Assembly (NCBI GenBank): GCA_965221795.1
Contig: OZ244914.1
Span: forward strand, 310,001 to 374,000
Direction: 5' to 3'
DNA: 64,000 bases
From: VYFG01 sp965221795
GTDB lineage: Bacteria > Pseudomonadota > Gammaproteobacteria > Arenicellales > Poriferihabitantaceae
Numbering within the stretch: the stretch's first letter is position 1; every line of letters starts with the position of its first letter. Positions 36,789 through 46,665 of this stretch are shown here, piece after piece. The position numbers and the translations under genes were made by a program. The notes under the pieces are model-generated. The model had not been told where the DNA came from and searched no databases. It worked only from the letters and a program-made list of their open reading frames with translations.

Positions 36789-37874
36789 ATGACCATCCGC
36801 AAACATAATTTCAGTGCAGGGCCCTGCATATTGCCCCTCCCGGTTCTGCAAGAAGCCCAAGAAGAGTTCGTTGACTACCATGGCACTGGCATGTCACTGA
36901 TTGAAATGAGCCACCGTGGCAAGCATTTTGATGCCGTAGCCAATGAAGCGATCACTCTGGCGATGGAAGTATCGGGAGCCCCGGATGAGTTCAGCGTGCT
37001 GTTTCTTCAAGGCGGAGCCCTGCTGCAGTTTGCCATGGTTCCCATGAACCTGCTCAAACCGGGAACACGGGCTGGCTACCTGCACACCGGTACCTGGGCC
37101 AAGGGAGCCATCACAGATGCCCGTGAATACGGGGACACATACATCGCCTGGGATGGCGAGGAAGGAAATTTTACCCGCATGCCCACCAGCGGGGAAATTC
37201 GCCTGCAAGACAACACTCGCTACCTGCATGTCACCAGCAACGAAACCATTGGTGGAATTCGCCTCCACGAATGGCCGGAAGTGGATGTTCCCATGGTCGG
37301 GGATATGTCATCGGACTACCTGTCCCGACCGATTCCCTGGCACAAGTTCGATATCGTTTATGGCGGCGTTCAAAAAAACCTCGGCCCGGCGGGAATGGCA
37401 GTCGTCTTCATTCGCAAATCAATCCTGGAAGAGACCAATCGGAATATCGGACGCTACCTCCGTTATGATATCCAGGAGTCCAAGCATTCCATGTTCAACA
37501 CCCCACCGGTATTCACCATTTACATGTTGGGCAAGGTGCTCAAATGGATGAAAGCCGAAGGAGGGATTCTCGCGATGGAAGCTCGTGCCGCCGCCAAATC
37601 CAACTTGCTGTACGACACTATTGATCAAAGCGGGGGATTTTACCAGTGTCCGGTGGATGTTGCTTCCCGCTCACACATGAATGTGGTGTTCCGTCTGCCG
37701 AGTGCAGAGCTGGAAGTGGACTTTCTGCAAAAAGCGGCGCAGGCGGACTTGTTGAACCTGAAGGGACATCGCAGTGTTGGGGGTTGTCGCGCCAGCCTGT
37801 ATAACGCCCTACCCCACAAAAGTGTGGTCGCTCTGACCGAATTCATGCAATCTTTCCAGTCCGATCACGGCTGA
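36789..37874 (+). CDS. serC: Phosphoserine aminotransferase
   Basis: 361 residues from the ATG at 36789 ('MTIRKHNFSAGPCILPLPVL'). Class V aminotransferase fold with the pyridoxal-phosphate lysine in 'FDIVYGGVQKNLGPAGMAVV'. It converts phosphohydroxypyruvate to phosphoserine with glutamate as donor. It lies 94 bp downstream of the dehydrogenase and 18 bp before the DUF1015 gene on the same strand, forming a serine-biosynthesis cluster. No serB is in the window. Confidence 0.96.
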   Translation: MTIRKHNFSAGPCILPLPVLQEAQEEFVDYHGTGMSLIEMSHRGKHFDAVANEAITLAMEVSGAPDEFSVLFLQGGALLQFAMVPMNLLKPGTRAGYLHTGTWAKGAITDAREYGDTYIAWDGEEGNFTRMPTSGEIRLQDNTRYLHVTSNETIGGIRLHEWPEVDVPMVGDMSSDYLSRPIPWHKFDIVYGGVQKNLGPAGMAVVFIRKSILEETNRNIGRYLRYDIQESKHSMFNTPPVFTIYMLGKVLKWMKAEGGILAMEARAAAKSNLLYDTIDQSGGFYQCPVDVASRSHMNVVFRLPSAELEVDFLQKAAQADLLNLKGHRSVGGCRASLYNALPHKSVVALTEFMQSFQSDHG

Positions 37875-37892
37875 CACGCCCTCCTTATCTCC

Positions 37893-39131
37893 ATGCCGAA
37901 GATCAAGCCATTTGATGGATACCTTGTCAAGGATGAATTTGCCGCTTCCGTGGTCGCACCGGAATACGATACCGTACCGGCGGCAACGCGACGTATGTTT
38001 GCCGACAACAATCCCCAAAATTTCCTCAATACTATCCGGTTGATGGAGGACTTTGATCCGGACAATCCACCTTCGCATGAAGAACTGATCGAGTTCAATC
38101 GCAAAAACCTCCGTCGCCTGCTGGATCAGGGCCTGTTCCACCGCGTCCAGAAGCCTTGTATCTTCATTTATGAACTCGGCCATCTCGACCACATTCAGGC
38201 CGGGATTGTTTGCGAAATTCCTGCGGATGAATACCAACAGGGCCATATCAAAAAACATGAGAATACCCGACGGAACCAGGAAGACCTGCTGACCCAATAC
38301 CAGCAAGCGATCGGCGTTGCTTCCTGCCCGATTTCTCTGGCCTACCCGGCCAACGCCGCCATTGACCGGTTTATCCACCAACAGAAAGCCCTGCCACCGG
38401 CCCTGGATTTCACCACCGGAGATGGAGTACACCAGCGAGTGTGGTGTATTGAAGACGTGGCACTGCAACAGGAGTTGTCGCGCCTGTTCGAAACCGTTAC
38501 CGATACCTATCTGACAGACGGACACCATCGTGCCGCTTCCGGCTGGCGCTATACCGAACTCATGCGTTCACAAAAGGGAGGCGACGGCAACCAGCCACAT
38601 GAACATCTGCTGGTCGCCCTGTTTTCTGATCATGCACTGCAGCTGTTACCCTACCATCGCTGTGTGCGGGACCTCGGCACATTGAGCGTCAGAGATTTCC
38701 TGACCGCACTACAGAAGGATTTCTCCGTATCGGAGGTAGAAGAGGCATCCGACATTGTGCCCAAGGCCCATGGGGAATTCGGTATGTATCTGGGCGACAG
38801 GTGGTATCGGCTCGTGATCAAAACGGGGCGTATTCACCCGAACGATCCGGTCCTTTCCCTGGATGTCTCGCTGTTGCAAGACTATATTCTGGGTCCCATT
38901 TGCAACATCCAGGATTTCCGCACCGACACCCGACTCGGCTACGTGCCGGGCCCTGCAGGATTGTCCGGTCTGGAGCAAAAAGTGCATGAAGGTTGGGCAA
39001 TCGCATTTGCCTGCCACGCCACCTCCATGGAACAGCTGTTCCATGTTGCAGACAACGGCTGCCTGATGCCGCCGAAATCCACCTATTTTGACCCCAAGAC
39101 CCGTTCCGGAATCTGGATACGGTTCAAATAG
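37893..39131 (+). CDS. DUF1015 family protein linked to serine biosynthesis
   Basis: 412 residues, full-length DUF1015. Hallmarks are the N-terminal 'IKPFDGYLVKDEFAASVVAP', a 'HIKKHENTRRNQEDLL' motif and the signature 'YLTDGHHRAASGWRYTEL'. The biochemical role of DUF1015 is not established to my knowledge. Its start 18 bp after serC and frequent company of serA/serC genes suggest a function tied to serine or one-carbon metabolism; the DGHHR motif looks like an active or nucleotide-binding site. Confidence 0.85.
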   Translation: MPKIKPFDGYLVKDEFAASVVAPEYDTVPAATRRMFADNNPQNFLNTIRLMEDFDPDNPPSHEELIEFNRKNLRRLLDQGLFHRVQKPCIFIYELGHLDHIQAGIVCEIPADEYQQGHIKKHENTRRNQEDLLTQYQQAIGVASCPISLAYPANAAIDRFIHQQKALPPALDFTTGDGVHQRVWCIEDVALQQELSRLFETVTDTYLTDGHHRAASGWRYTELMRSQKGGDGNQPHEHLLVALFSDHALQLLPYHRCVRDLGTLSVRDFLTALQKDFSVSEVEEASDIVPKAHGEFGMYLGDRWYRLVIKTGRIHPNDPVLSLDVSLLQDYILGPICNIQDFRTDTRLGYVPGPAGLSGLEQKVHEGWAIAFACHATSMEQLFHVADNGCLMPPKSTYFDPKTRSGIWIRFK

Positions 39132-39281
39132 CGGTTCGTGCCATCGTGTTCAAACGTCTGGCATGGTCGCTGGGATTGCTGCGGACCGGCAACACCGGAA
39201 TCGACGCTCCAAGCCAGAGAGAAAACCCGCCCAATATATCTATCGTCAAACCACGACGTAATACGGTCATTCTCCTTCCGT

Positions 39282-40121
39282 CTATTGCATCGTACCGCTG
39301 GCGACCCGAGGGATTCCTGCCAAATCAGCAAGGGTTTCAACCTGAGAAAAGCCCGCGACCTGGAGCATCTTTTGTACGGCTTCCGCTTGATCAAAGCCAT
39401 GCTCCAGCATCAAACGGCCATTTGGCAACAGGGATGACGGAGCACCCGAGACAATGGTCTGGAGATCCGCCAGTCCACTCTCCCCGGAGACCAATGCCTC
39501 CCGAGGTTCGTATCGGACTTCACCGGACAGATACGGATGATCGGTGGCGACATAGGGCGGATTGGCCAGAATCAGGTCAAACCTTCCTCCCCGGATTTCC
39601 GAATACCAATCGGAAACCAAAAACCGGACATTATCGATTTCCAGTTGCTTGGCATTTTCCTGCGCAATCTCAATAGCATGGGGTGACCGGTCCACGGCCA
39701 CAATCTGGACATCCGGACGTTCACTGGCCAAAGCCAGGGCAATGGGGCCACAACCAGTGCCGAGATCCAGCACCTGACCGGCTTTCTCGGGCAGGCACTG
39801 CAGCCCCCGCTCCACCAGCAGTTCCGTCTCCGGACGAGGAATCAGTACCCGAGGCGTCACCCGCAGACGCAGAGACCAAAATTCCTTTTCTCCCGTCAGA
39901 TAAGCCACCGGGACACCCCGTGAACGCGCTTTGATCCAGCGGAAATATTGTTTCAGCAACGAGTCTTCCAGCTTCCATTCCGGATGCGCCAATAACCAGG
40001 CTCGCTGCTGCCGCACCAAATGGGACATCAGGACTTCGGCATCGAGTCGAGGGGAATGGGTCAAACCTTGCCGCAGCATTTCGGTCGCTTTGCCGAGTAA
40101 CGATGCAATATCGCGTTTCAT
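39282..40121 (-). CDS. prmC: Peptide chain release factor N5-glutamine methyltransferase
   Basis: 279 residues with the SAM-binding 'VLDLGTGCGPIALALASERP' and the catalytic 'NPPY' in 'FDLILANPPYVATDHPYL'. PrmC (HemK) methylates the GGQ glutamine of release factors. Its ATG overlaps the prfA stop by four bases (ATGA), so the enzyme and its substrate RF1 are translationally coupled, as in many gammaproteobacteria. Confidence 0.97.
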   Translation of the reverse strand: MKRDIASLLGKATEMLRQGLTHSPRLDAEVLMSHLVRQQRAWLLAHPEWKLEDSLLKQYFRWIKARSRGVPVAYLTGEKEFWSLRLRVTPRVLIPRPETELLVERGLQCLPEKAGQVLDLGTGCGPIALALASERPDVQIVAVDRSPHAIEIAQENAKQLEIDNVRFLVSDWYSEIRGGRFDLILANPPYVATDHPYLSGEVRYEPREALVSGESGLADLQTIVSGAPSSLLPNGRLMLEHGFDQAEAVQKMLQVAGFSQVETLADLAGIPRVASGTMQ

Positions 40122-41206
40122 CTATCCAAGGCCAATTCTGCCAATAGATGGGCCTGATGCTCGGTCATCAAGGGCCCAATCACCGGATCAAGATCCCCTC
40201 CCAGAATATCGTCCAACTTGTACAATGTCAGATTAATGCGATGATCGGTCACTCGACCCTGAGGGAAATTATACGTCCGAATCCGTTCAGAGCGGTCACC
40301 GCTCCCGACCAGGGATTTTCGAGTCATGGCCGTCGCTTCTCGTTGCTGGCGCTGTTCCGCTTCCAGTAACCGGGAGGCCAGTATGGACAGGGCACGGGCA
40401 CGATTCTTATGCTGGGAGCGTTCGTCCTGGCATTCCACTACAATGCCACTGGGCAGATGGGTGATGCGAATGGCGGAGTCCGTTTTGTTGACGTGCTGGC
40501 CACCAGCGCCGGAAGCACGAAAGGTGTCCACCCGAATCTCTTCCGGACTGATATCGACCGAATCCACCTCCTCCACCTCCGGCAGGATAGCCACAGTGCA
40601 GGCGGAGGTATGGATCCGTCCCTGGGATTCGGTTTCCGGGACTCGTTGCACCCGATGTGCTCCGGATTCGAACTTAAGACGGGAATACGCCCCCTGACCT
40701 GCAATGCGACAAATGATTTCCTTGTATCCACCATGATCCCCCTCACTGCGGGTCAACACCTCCACCGCCCAGCCCTGGCGGGCCGCATAACCATGGTACA
40801 TCCGGTACAGATCCCCGGAAAACAGGGCCGCTTCATCTCCCCCCGTTCCGGCCCGGATCTCCAGAAAGAGGTTACGGCGATCATTGGGGTCCTTGGGCAA
40901 AAGCAGGGTTCGCAGGATTTCTTCATACTGGGTCAGGGATTGCTCCAGTATGGGCAATTCTTCTCGGGCCAGGGCGCGAATCTGCGGATCGTTATCCTCA
41001 AGCATCTCCCGCATCTCCGCAACTTCCCGTTCTAGACGACAGAAAACTGCGAACGGCTCGACCACCACATCAAGATCCGACAATTCGATGGTCAGCTGAC
41101 GGTATTCTTCCTGACGTGCAATCACCTCAGGATCCGACAACAGCATCTGGATTTCCTCATGCCGGTCCCGGATTCGTTGTAACTTTTGCAATGTCGAGGG
41201 ATTCAT
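40118..41206 (-). CDS. prfA: Peptide chain release factor 1
   Basis: 362 residues from the ATG at 41206 ('MNPSTLQKLQRIRDRHEEIQ'); a GTG nine bases upstream is a less likely start. The catalytic GGQ is in 'ASGAGGQHVNKTDSAIRITH'. The stop-codon recognition loop lies earlier in domain 2. RF1 terminates translation at UAA and UAG. It sits 77 bp after hemA on the same strand; hemA-prfA-prmC is a conserved operon. Confidence 0.97.
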   Translation of the reverse strand: MNPSTLQKLQRIRDRHEEIQMLLSDPEVIARQEEYRQLTIELSDLDVVVEPFAVFCRLEREVAEMREMLEDNDPQIRALAREELPILEQSLTQYEEILRTLLLPKDPNDRRNLFLEIRAGTGGDEAALFSGDLYRMYHGYAARQGWAVEVLTRSEGDHGGYKEIICRIAGQGAYSRLKFESGAHRVQRVPETESQGRIHTSACTVAILPEVEEVDSVDISPEEIRVDTFRASGAGGQHVNKTDSAIRITHLPSGIVVECQDERSQHKNRARALSILASRLLEAEQRQQREATAMTRKSLVGSGDRSERIRTYNFPQGRVTDHRINLTLYKLDDILGGDLDPVIGPLMTEHQAHLLAELALDR

Positions 41207-41283
41207 CGTGGCCACAAGTGCATGGATGGCAGGAACAGGCTACGTATGGGAGCCACCCCGGCCATACACAGGCCGGGACGGAG

Positions 41284-42531
41284 CTACAGCCCGAACAGCT
41301 TGCGGGCTGCCGACAACAGCCCGGGAGAGTCATCCAGATCCGCCTGTTTCAGTTGTTGACTCGGGTGATGAGCAAACTTGTGGGTCAGGTCCCGTGCCAG
41401 TTGTTCAATGACCTGATCCGGGTCCATGCCGCGTGCCAGACGGGTCCGGGCTTTGCTCAGTTCTGCCTTGCGAATGTCATCCATCTTGCCACGAAATGTT
41501 CGGATGAACGGCTCGGATTGCAGCGAGCGCATCCAACGCATGAAGCGGATCACCTGCAGGTCAATGATGGTCTCGGCTTCTCGGGCAGCCTGTTGTCGCA
41601 TATACTGGTTTTGCTTCACCACCGATTGAAGATCGTCTACCGTGTAGAGATAGACATCCGCCAGGTCCCCCACTTGGGGTTCCACATCTCTCGGCACGGC
41701 GAGATCCAGTATCAGCATGGGACGACGACGACGCTGGCGGATCGCCCATTCCACCGCACCCTTCCCCAGAATGGGGAGGGTACTGGCTGTGGACGATACG
41801 ACTATATCGGCCTGGTGAAGGCAATGCGGAATTTCCGCCAGGGAAATGGCCTTGCATTGGACCGCCTGCACCAGTCGTTTGGCGCGATCAATCGAACGGT
41901 TGGCCACCATCAGGTTGTGCACCTGCTTCTCTTTCAAGTGACGGGCTACCAATTCGATGGTTTCTCCGGCACCAATGAGCAGTACGGTGAGGGTCGACAA
42001 ATCCGAAAACACCCGCTCTGCCAGACTGACCCCGGCATACGCAACTGAAACCGGATTGGAACCGATGGACGTATCGGTGCGTATTTGCTTGGCCACATGG
42101 AAGGTGTGCTGGAACAACCGATGGAAAATCTTCCCGGTCGTGCCTGCTTCGTTCGCCCGACAGAACGCGTCCTTCATCTGCCCCAGTATCTGCGATTCTC
42201 CCAGTACCATCGAATCGAGACCTGAGGCCACACGAAACGCATGTTTCACCGCCCGGTCATTCGGATGCACATACAGACTGTGTTGCAGGTCCCGGTGGTT
42301 GAGATGCGTCTGCGCAGACAGCCAATCGATCACCCGTTGTGGGTCCAGGGTCTCATGCCCGCAATAGACCTCCGTCCGATTGCAGGTTGACAAAATGGCC
42401 GCTTCTGCCGCGATTCTCGATTTCGCAAGATCTTCCAGTGCATCGCCCATGATGTCCGGGCCAAAGGCTACCCGTTCGCGCAGCTCCAAAGGCGCAGTTT
42501 CATGGTTCAGACCCAAAGCGATCAGTTGCAC
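41284..42531 (-). CDS. hemA: Glutamyl-tRNA reductase
   Basis: 415 residues starting at a GTG at 42531 ('MQLIALGLNHETAPLELRER'). The catalytic cysteine is in 'ILSTCNRTEVYCGHE' and the NADPH-binding loop in 'VLLIGAGETIELVARHL'. The C-terminal dimerisation helix is present. It makes glutamate-1-semialdehyde, first committed step of C5 haem synthesis. It heads the hemA-prfA-prmC operon and is divergent from the TPR lipoprotein gene. Confidence 0.97.
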   Translation of the reverse strand: MQLIALGLNHETAPLELRERVAFGPDIMGDALEDLAKSRIAAEAAILSTCNRTEVYCGHETLDPQRVIDWLSAQTHLNHRDLQHSLYVHPNDRAVKHAFRVASGLDSMVLGESQILGQMKDAFCRANEAGTTGKIFHRLFQHTFHVAKQIRTDTSIGSNPVSVAYAGVSLAERVFSDLSTLTVLLIGAGETIELVARHLKEKQVHNLMVANRSIDRAKRLVQAVQCKAISLAEIPHCLHQADIVVSSTASTLPILGKGAVEWAIRQRRRRPMLILDLAVPRDVEPQVGDLADVYLYTVDDLQSVVKQNQYMRQQAAREAETIIDLQVIRFMRWMRSLQSEPFIRTFRGKMDDIRKAELSKARTRLARGMDPDQVIEQLARDLTHKFAHHPSQQLKQADLDDSPGLLSAARKLFGL

Positions 42532-42721
42532 AGTACGAAATTCATAAGGTACGGGATATACCTTTGTTTTGTATTATAATCCGTCTTCAACCTGATTTCC
42601 TTATCCCGTCCAACTGCGGTCCTCCGGAGCCGCTCGGACGGGAATCCCGGTTTTCCGGCCGGTCCTCTGTGCAATGACTTTCTGACCGGCCAAGGCCACC
42701 TCACAATTCACCGGTTTCACC

Positions 42722-44659
42722 ATGATCCCTTTGCGTGACGCCAACCCATCGATTCTGCCCGAAAAGCGGCTTTCCGTACCGTATCGGTACGGACCGATCT
42801 CTCGTTCGGCAACACTCGCTACTCGCGTCCAGCGGGTCGCAATCGGGTCGATTCTGGTTTTGGTCATGATGTTGGGTGCCTGTACGACTGCCGAGTTCAC
42901 AGACGAGCCCGCACTCCCGACAACCGTCGGATCCATTCCCCCGTCCGAGCAATCTGAAGACCACACTGGTACCGAGCCATCCGGAACGAAAACCGTCCAT
43001 ACCAACCTGGCCCCGGAACTCCTGTATGATTTGCTGCTGGCTTCGGTCGCCAATCAGCGCGACCAGCCGGAAACGGCATTGGAGGCTTTGGTTCGTGCCG
43101 CCTATCAATCCAGAGACAGCGAAGTCACCGTCCAAGCCATTCTGCTTGCGTTGCGCCTCCATGACAGTCTCCAGGCCATTGAGCTGTCCCGGTTGCTGTT
43201 GGACCTGAAACCGGACGACCCCGACGCAATGATTCTGCTGGCGACTGCCCAGATCGACGGCCAGCTCGTCGATTTCGCTGCGGATACCCTGTTGGAATTG
43301 ATCGAAACACAGGACATCGACAACGAAGACGTACTGCAGGAAGTTGCAGAGCTGATCGTCCGCCAACCGGAATCTCCCCGAACGCAACTCCGGTCCCGCC
43401 TGGAACAGGCTGTCGAGGGAGGCAACCTCATGGTACTCTATACTACCGCACTCGTTGCTTTCCAGCTGGACGAGGCAGAACGTGCCAACGCCCTGTTGGA
43501 ACGAGTCCTGGACCAACAACCCCGCTGGGAGACAGCCGCGATCCTGAAGCTCTTGTATCTCGCGGAAAGTGCACCGGAAGAACTGGATACCTGGGCGAAA
43601 GAATTTCTCCGCTCCGAACCGGCGGCAGAGCGTTTTCAAATTCGATTGGGGCAGGTACTACTCCAGAAAGAACGTCTGGACGATGCCTTGGCGCAGTTCA
43701 ATGCCGTGCTGGATTTGAACCCGGATTCAGCAGATGCACTTTTTGCGGCAGCTGTCATTTACATGGAACGCGAAGAGGTCGAGCCGGCAGAACGGCTATT
43801 TCTGCACTACCTTGAGCATCACACACGGGAAGGAGACCAAGCCAGAATCTATCTGGCACAACTGCTGGAGGACCAGGAACGGTATCAAGAAGCCTCGACT
43901 CTGTTGCGCCAGGTAGAGTCCTACCCCTATTACCTGGAAGCACAAATCATGTTGTCCGGTATCCTTGCGGAAAAAAAAGGTGTGGAAGCCGGGCTCAGTT
44001 CTCTTCGCGGCATTATCGCTCACAATGAACCCGATGCGGTACGCCTGATTCTGGAACAGAGTATCCTCCTTCGGGAGTTTGATCTCATGGAACGCTCGCT
44101 GGCATTGCTCACAGAAGCCCTCGTGGCACGACCCGAGCACCCCCAGTTACTCTACAGTCGGGGTTTGCTGGCCGCACAGATGGAGCGGATTGGTATCGTC
44201 GAGGAGGATATGCGGCGGCTGATCCAACTCCAACCAGACAATGCCCATGCCTATAATGCACTGGGATACACACTGGCAGACATTACCGACCGCTACGATG
44301 AGGCATCCGAACTCCTCATCCGAGCTTTGGAAATCCGCCCGGAAGACCCCTATATACTGGACAGCATGGGTTGGTTGCTATACCGAACTGGCAATCTGGA
44401 CCAGTCGCTGGAATACCTTGAAAAAGCCTGGGGTTACATGAAAGACTCAGAGATTGCGGCCCATTTGGGGGAAGTGCTTTGGCAACTGGGCCGCCGCTCC
44501 GAGGCAAAAAAAATCTGGCAGCAAGGCCAGCAATCTGATCCGGACAATACCACACTGCTGGAAACCATGGGCCGATTCCTTGGTACCCCATCCGACCGTC
44601 CATCCATCCGCTCCCAATCGACCGAGTATCAGTTCCCGGGAGCACTGTACCCGGCCTGA
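42722..44659 (+). CDS. TPR-repeat lipoprotein
   Basis: 645 residues. A lipobox 'LVLVMMLGAC' places the acylated cysteine at residue 54 if the ATG at 42722 is the start; that is a long leader, but I found no later ATG, GTG or TTG before the hydrophobic segment. The rest is many tetratricopeptide units ('DDALAQFNAVLDLNPDSADA', 'ALGYTLADITDRYDEASELL'). It is probably anchored in the outer membrane facing the periplasm. A TPR protein gene between hemA and lolB is conserved in many gammaproteobacteria; its partners are unknown. Confidence 0.88.
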   Translation: MIPLRDANPSILPEKRLSVPYRYGPISRSATLATRVQRVAIGSILVLVMMLGACTTAEFTDEPALPTTVGSIPPSEQSEDHTGTEPSGTKTVHTNLAPELLYDLLLASVANQRDQPETALEALVRAAYQSRDSEVTVQAILLALRLHDSLQAIELSRLLLDLKPDDPDAMILLATAQIDGQLVDFAADTLLELIETQDIDNEDVLQEVAELIVRQPESPRTQLRSRLEQAVEGGNLMVLYTTALVAFQLDEAERANALLERVLDQQPRWETAAILKLLYLAESAPEELDTWAKEFLRSEPAAERFQIRLGQVLLQKERLDDALAQFNAVLDLNPDSADALFAAAVIYMEREEVEPAERLFLHYLEHHTREGDQARIYLAQLLEDQERYQEASTLLRQVESYPYYLEAQIMLSGILAEKKGVEAGLSSLRGIIAHNEPDAVRLILEQSILLREFDLMERSLALLTEALVARPEHPQLLYSRGLLAAQMERIGIVEEDMRRLIQLQPDNAHAYNALGYTLADITDRYDEASELLIRALEIRPEDPYILDSMGWLLYRTGNLDQSLEYLEKAWGYMKDSEIAAHLGEVLWQLGRRSEAKKIWQQGQQSDPDNTTLLETMGRFLGTPSDRPSIRSQSTEYQFPGALYPA

Positions 44660-44684
44660 AGATTGCATCTCTTCCCCTGAAGCC

Positions 44685-45398
44685 TTGTTCATTCCGCTCC
44701 GCCGTCTGCCAACGATTCTCCCCTTTCTTGGCCTGGCATTCCTGTCGGCCTGTACCCCGCCACCTCCGCTTCCCGGGAAAACTGGGTTTTTGGAAGACGG
44801 GGCACGGGAACAAGCGTTGGTCTTGTGGGACACCAACCAGAAAGCATTGGCTTCCATCAGTCACTGGCACCTCCGGGGCAAAATGGGTGTAAAGACCGGC
44901 TCCAAGGGCGGTAGTGCCACGATTCAGTGGCAATATGCTCCAGACCGGCAGAGAATCGAGCTCTATGGTCCATTTGGAGGAGGGCGAATCATCATCGATG
45001 TGGACCATCGGGGGGCCGTCCTGAAAGATACCAAGGGTATGGTGATCGAAGGCGATACGGCGGCTGATGTTCTGCACCAACGTCTCGGCTGGCAGGTTCC
45101 ATTTGACCACCTTGCGAATTGGGCCCGGGGCATCCCCGGGGAAGGTGCCAAAGATCTGACCATTGACCGCATTGGACGGCTCCAGCGGATGGTGCAGAAA
45201 AACTGGCAGGTGGAATACCAGCAGTTTGAAGCCATGGGCAATACTCTGCCCGGTTATTCCCTACCCCGCAAATTGACGGTGTCGGCGTTGCCAGGGACGA
45301 TGGAGTTCTACTCGGAAGAGGGCAAGCCTCTCGGCGATGAACTGCGTGTTCGGATCATTCTCAAGCACTGGGGAAACATTGAACGCACCCAACTCTGA
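44685..45398 (+). CDS. lolB: Outer-membrane lipoprotein receptor LolB
   Basis: About 237 residues if translation begins at the TTG at 44685, which gives a perfect lipoprotein signal 'MFIPLRRLPTILPFLG' then 'LAFLSAC' with Cys23. No ATG or GTG serves better. The body has LolB features: 'HWHLRGKMGVKTGSKGGSAT', 'LYGPFGGGRIII' and a C-terminal 'LRVRIILKHW'. LolB accepts lipoproteins from LolA and inserts them in the outer membrane. The gene starts 25 bp after the TPR gene and its end overlaps ispE. Confidence 0.88.
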   Translation: MFIPLRRLPTILPFLGLAFLSACTPPPPLPGKTGFLEDGAREQALVLWDTNQKALASISHWHLRGKMGVKTGSKGGSATIQWQYAPDRQRIELYGPFGGGRIIIDVDHRGAVLKDTKGMVIEGDTAADVLHQRLGWQVPFDHLANWARGIPGEGAKDLTIDRIGRLQRMVQKNWQVEYQQFEAMGNTLPGYSLPRKLTVSALPGTMEFYSEEGKPLGDELRVRIILKHWGNIERTQL

Positions 45399-46290
45399 GG
45401 TCCGCCTCCTCTCTCCTGCCAAAATCAACCTGTTCTTGCATGTCACCGGCCAGCGGGCAGATGGATACCATCTCCTGCAAAGCTGGATGCAATATCTGGA
45501 CTGGGGGGATCAGATGACCTTTCGGGTGCATCGCCAGGGACAGATCTGCCGGCACGATGCGCACCCGTATTCCCTTCCTGAGGAAGACCTTTGCATCCGT
45601 GCAGCCAACTTGCTGAAGGCCTCTGCTGCCAGGACTGAATTGGGCGTGGAGATCACGCTGGAAAAGAATATTCCGCCCGGTACCGGGCTGGGCGGTGGCA
45701 GCAGCAATGCGGCGACGACCCTGATGGTACTGAACCGGCTCTGGAATCTGCATCTGCCCCATGCCAACTTGCTGGAGATGGGAACACAGCTTGGGGCCGA
45801 TGTCCCGATATTCCTGGATGGCGTCGCTTCCTGGGTGGAAGGTATTGGCGATCAGTTGACCGCCGAGCCCGCCCCCACCGGCTGGATCCTGTTAGCGGTG
45901 CCAAATGCCACCGTGTCAACCGCCCGAATCTTCCAGGATCCAGCACTCTACCGGGCACATCCTACGGTGACTCGCCGGGATTATGACAATGGCTTGACCG
46001 GGAATGATCTGGAAGCTGTAACCTTTCGCCAGTTTCCGGCAGTAGCAAATCTCCACCAATGGCTGTCCGGCTTTGGGCCGGCGAGGATGAGTGGCAGCGG
46101 CTGCGCAGTTTTCGTGCCGGTATCGAGCCGCTCGGAAGCCGAACAGATCCGGCAACAATTGCCAAAGGACATTACCAGCGTCATCGCCCAAAGGCTCAAT
46201 CAAAGCCCCGTGCGGCAATGGGTATTGGACCGGACTTCCTCGGCAGGAAGGTCGGCAGCGGGAACCAGGGATTGCGACAGGACTACATGA
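45379..46290 (+). CDS. ispE: 4-diphosphocytidyl-2-C-methyl-D-erythritol kinase
   Basis: About 303 residues from the TTG at 45379 ('MNAPNSEVRLLSPAKINLFL'), with GGGGA 5 bases upstream; an ATG at 45337 would add 14 residues inside lolB. The GHMP kinase ATP loop 'PPGTGLGGGSSNAATTLMVL' and the third motif 'ARMSGSGCAVFV' are intact. IspE phosphorylates CDP-methylerythritol in the non-mevalonate isoprenoid pathway. The last ~20 residues ('SAGRSAAGTRDCDRTT') look unusual and may be an extension past the normal end. Confidence 0.93.
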   Translation: MNAPNSEVRLLSPAKINLFLHVTGQRADGYHLLQSWMQYLDWGDQMTFRVHRQGQICRHDAHPYSLPEEDLCIRAANLLKASAARTELGVEITLEKNIPPGTGLGGGSSNAATTLMVLNRLWNLHLPHANLLEMGTQLGADVPIFLDGVASWVEGIGDQLTAEPAPTGWILLAVPNATVSTARIFQDPALYRAHPTVTRRDYDNGLTGNDLEAVTFRQFPAVANLHQWLSGFGPARMSGSGCAVFVPVSSRSEAEQIRQQLPKDITSVIAQRLNQSPVRQWVLDRTSSAGRSAAGTRDCDRTT

Positions 46291-46567
46291 CCCTCGGACT
46301 TCAACAGGTTGGCTACAGGAACCATTGCGAAGCCACGGTAAACCAGAAAAATCGTTGACATGGAGCAACCGTAACTTGACAATACTGCGCTTTGCAGCTT
46401 GCCCTGCCCTGCGTGTGCTGGTTGCTGGCCGGAATCCGGTGGATCCAAGCGCGACAAGGTCTGAAAAGTAACCGGAAATACGGTAAGATTACGGTCATTG
46501 GATTCCTGTTCAATGGGAAGCGGTTTCATACCCTCAGAATTTCCACACTCAACCTTAATTCAGAATT
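46291..46567. other. Spacer between ispE and tRNA-Gln
   Basis: 277 bp with no credible gene. A TTGACA occurs at about 46376 but no matching -10 follows at the right distance. The tRNA promoter must lie here. Confidence 0.4.
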
Positions 46568-46641
46568 TGGGGTGTAGCCAAGCGGCCTAAGGCACCGGGT
46601 TTTGATCCCGGCATTCGGAGGTTCGAATCCTCCCACCCCAG
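46568..46641 (+). tRNA. tRNA-Gln (anticodon TTG)
   Basis: Cloverleaf read by eye: acceptor stem TGGGGTG/CACCCCA with discriminator G, D arm AGCC...GGCT-type region, anticodon stem CCGGG/CCCGG with loop TTTTGAT (anticodon TTG), T arm GGAGG-TTCGAAT-CCTCC. The CCA end is encoded (46642-46644). It lies between ispE and prs, a frequent gammaproteobacterial position. Confidence 0.97.
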
Positions 46642-46665
46642 CCATTGATTGTGAGAGGAATTTTC

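Noticed and set aside
42573..42580. TATAAT in the hemA/TPR divergent region as a promoter
   Set aside because: It is a good -10 on either strand, but no -35 sits at an acceptable distance.
46376..46420. TTGACA as the promoter of tRNA-Gln
   Set aside because: No -10-like hexamer at 15-19 bases, and it is almost 200 bases from the tRNA.
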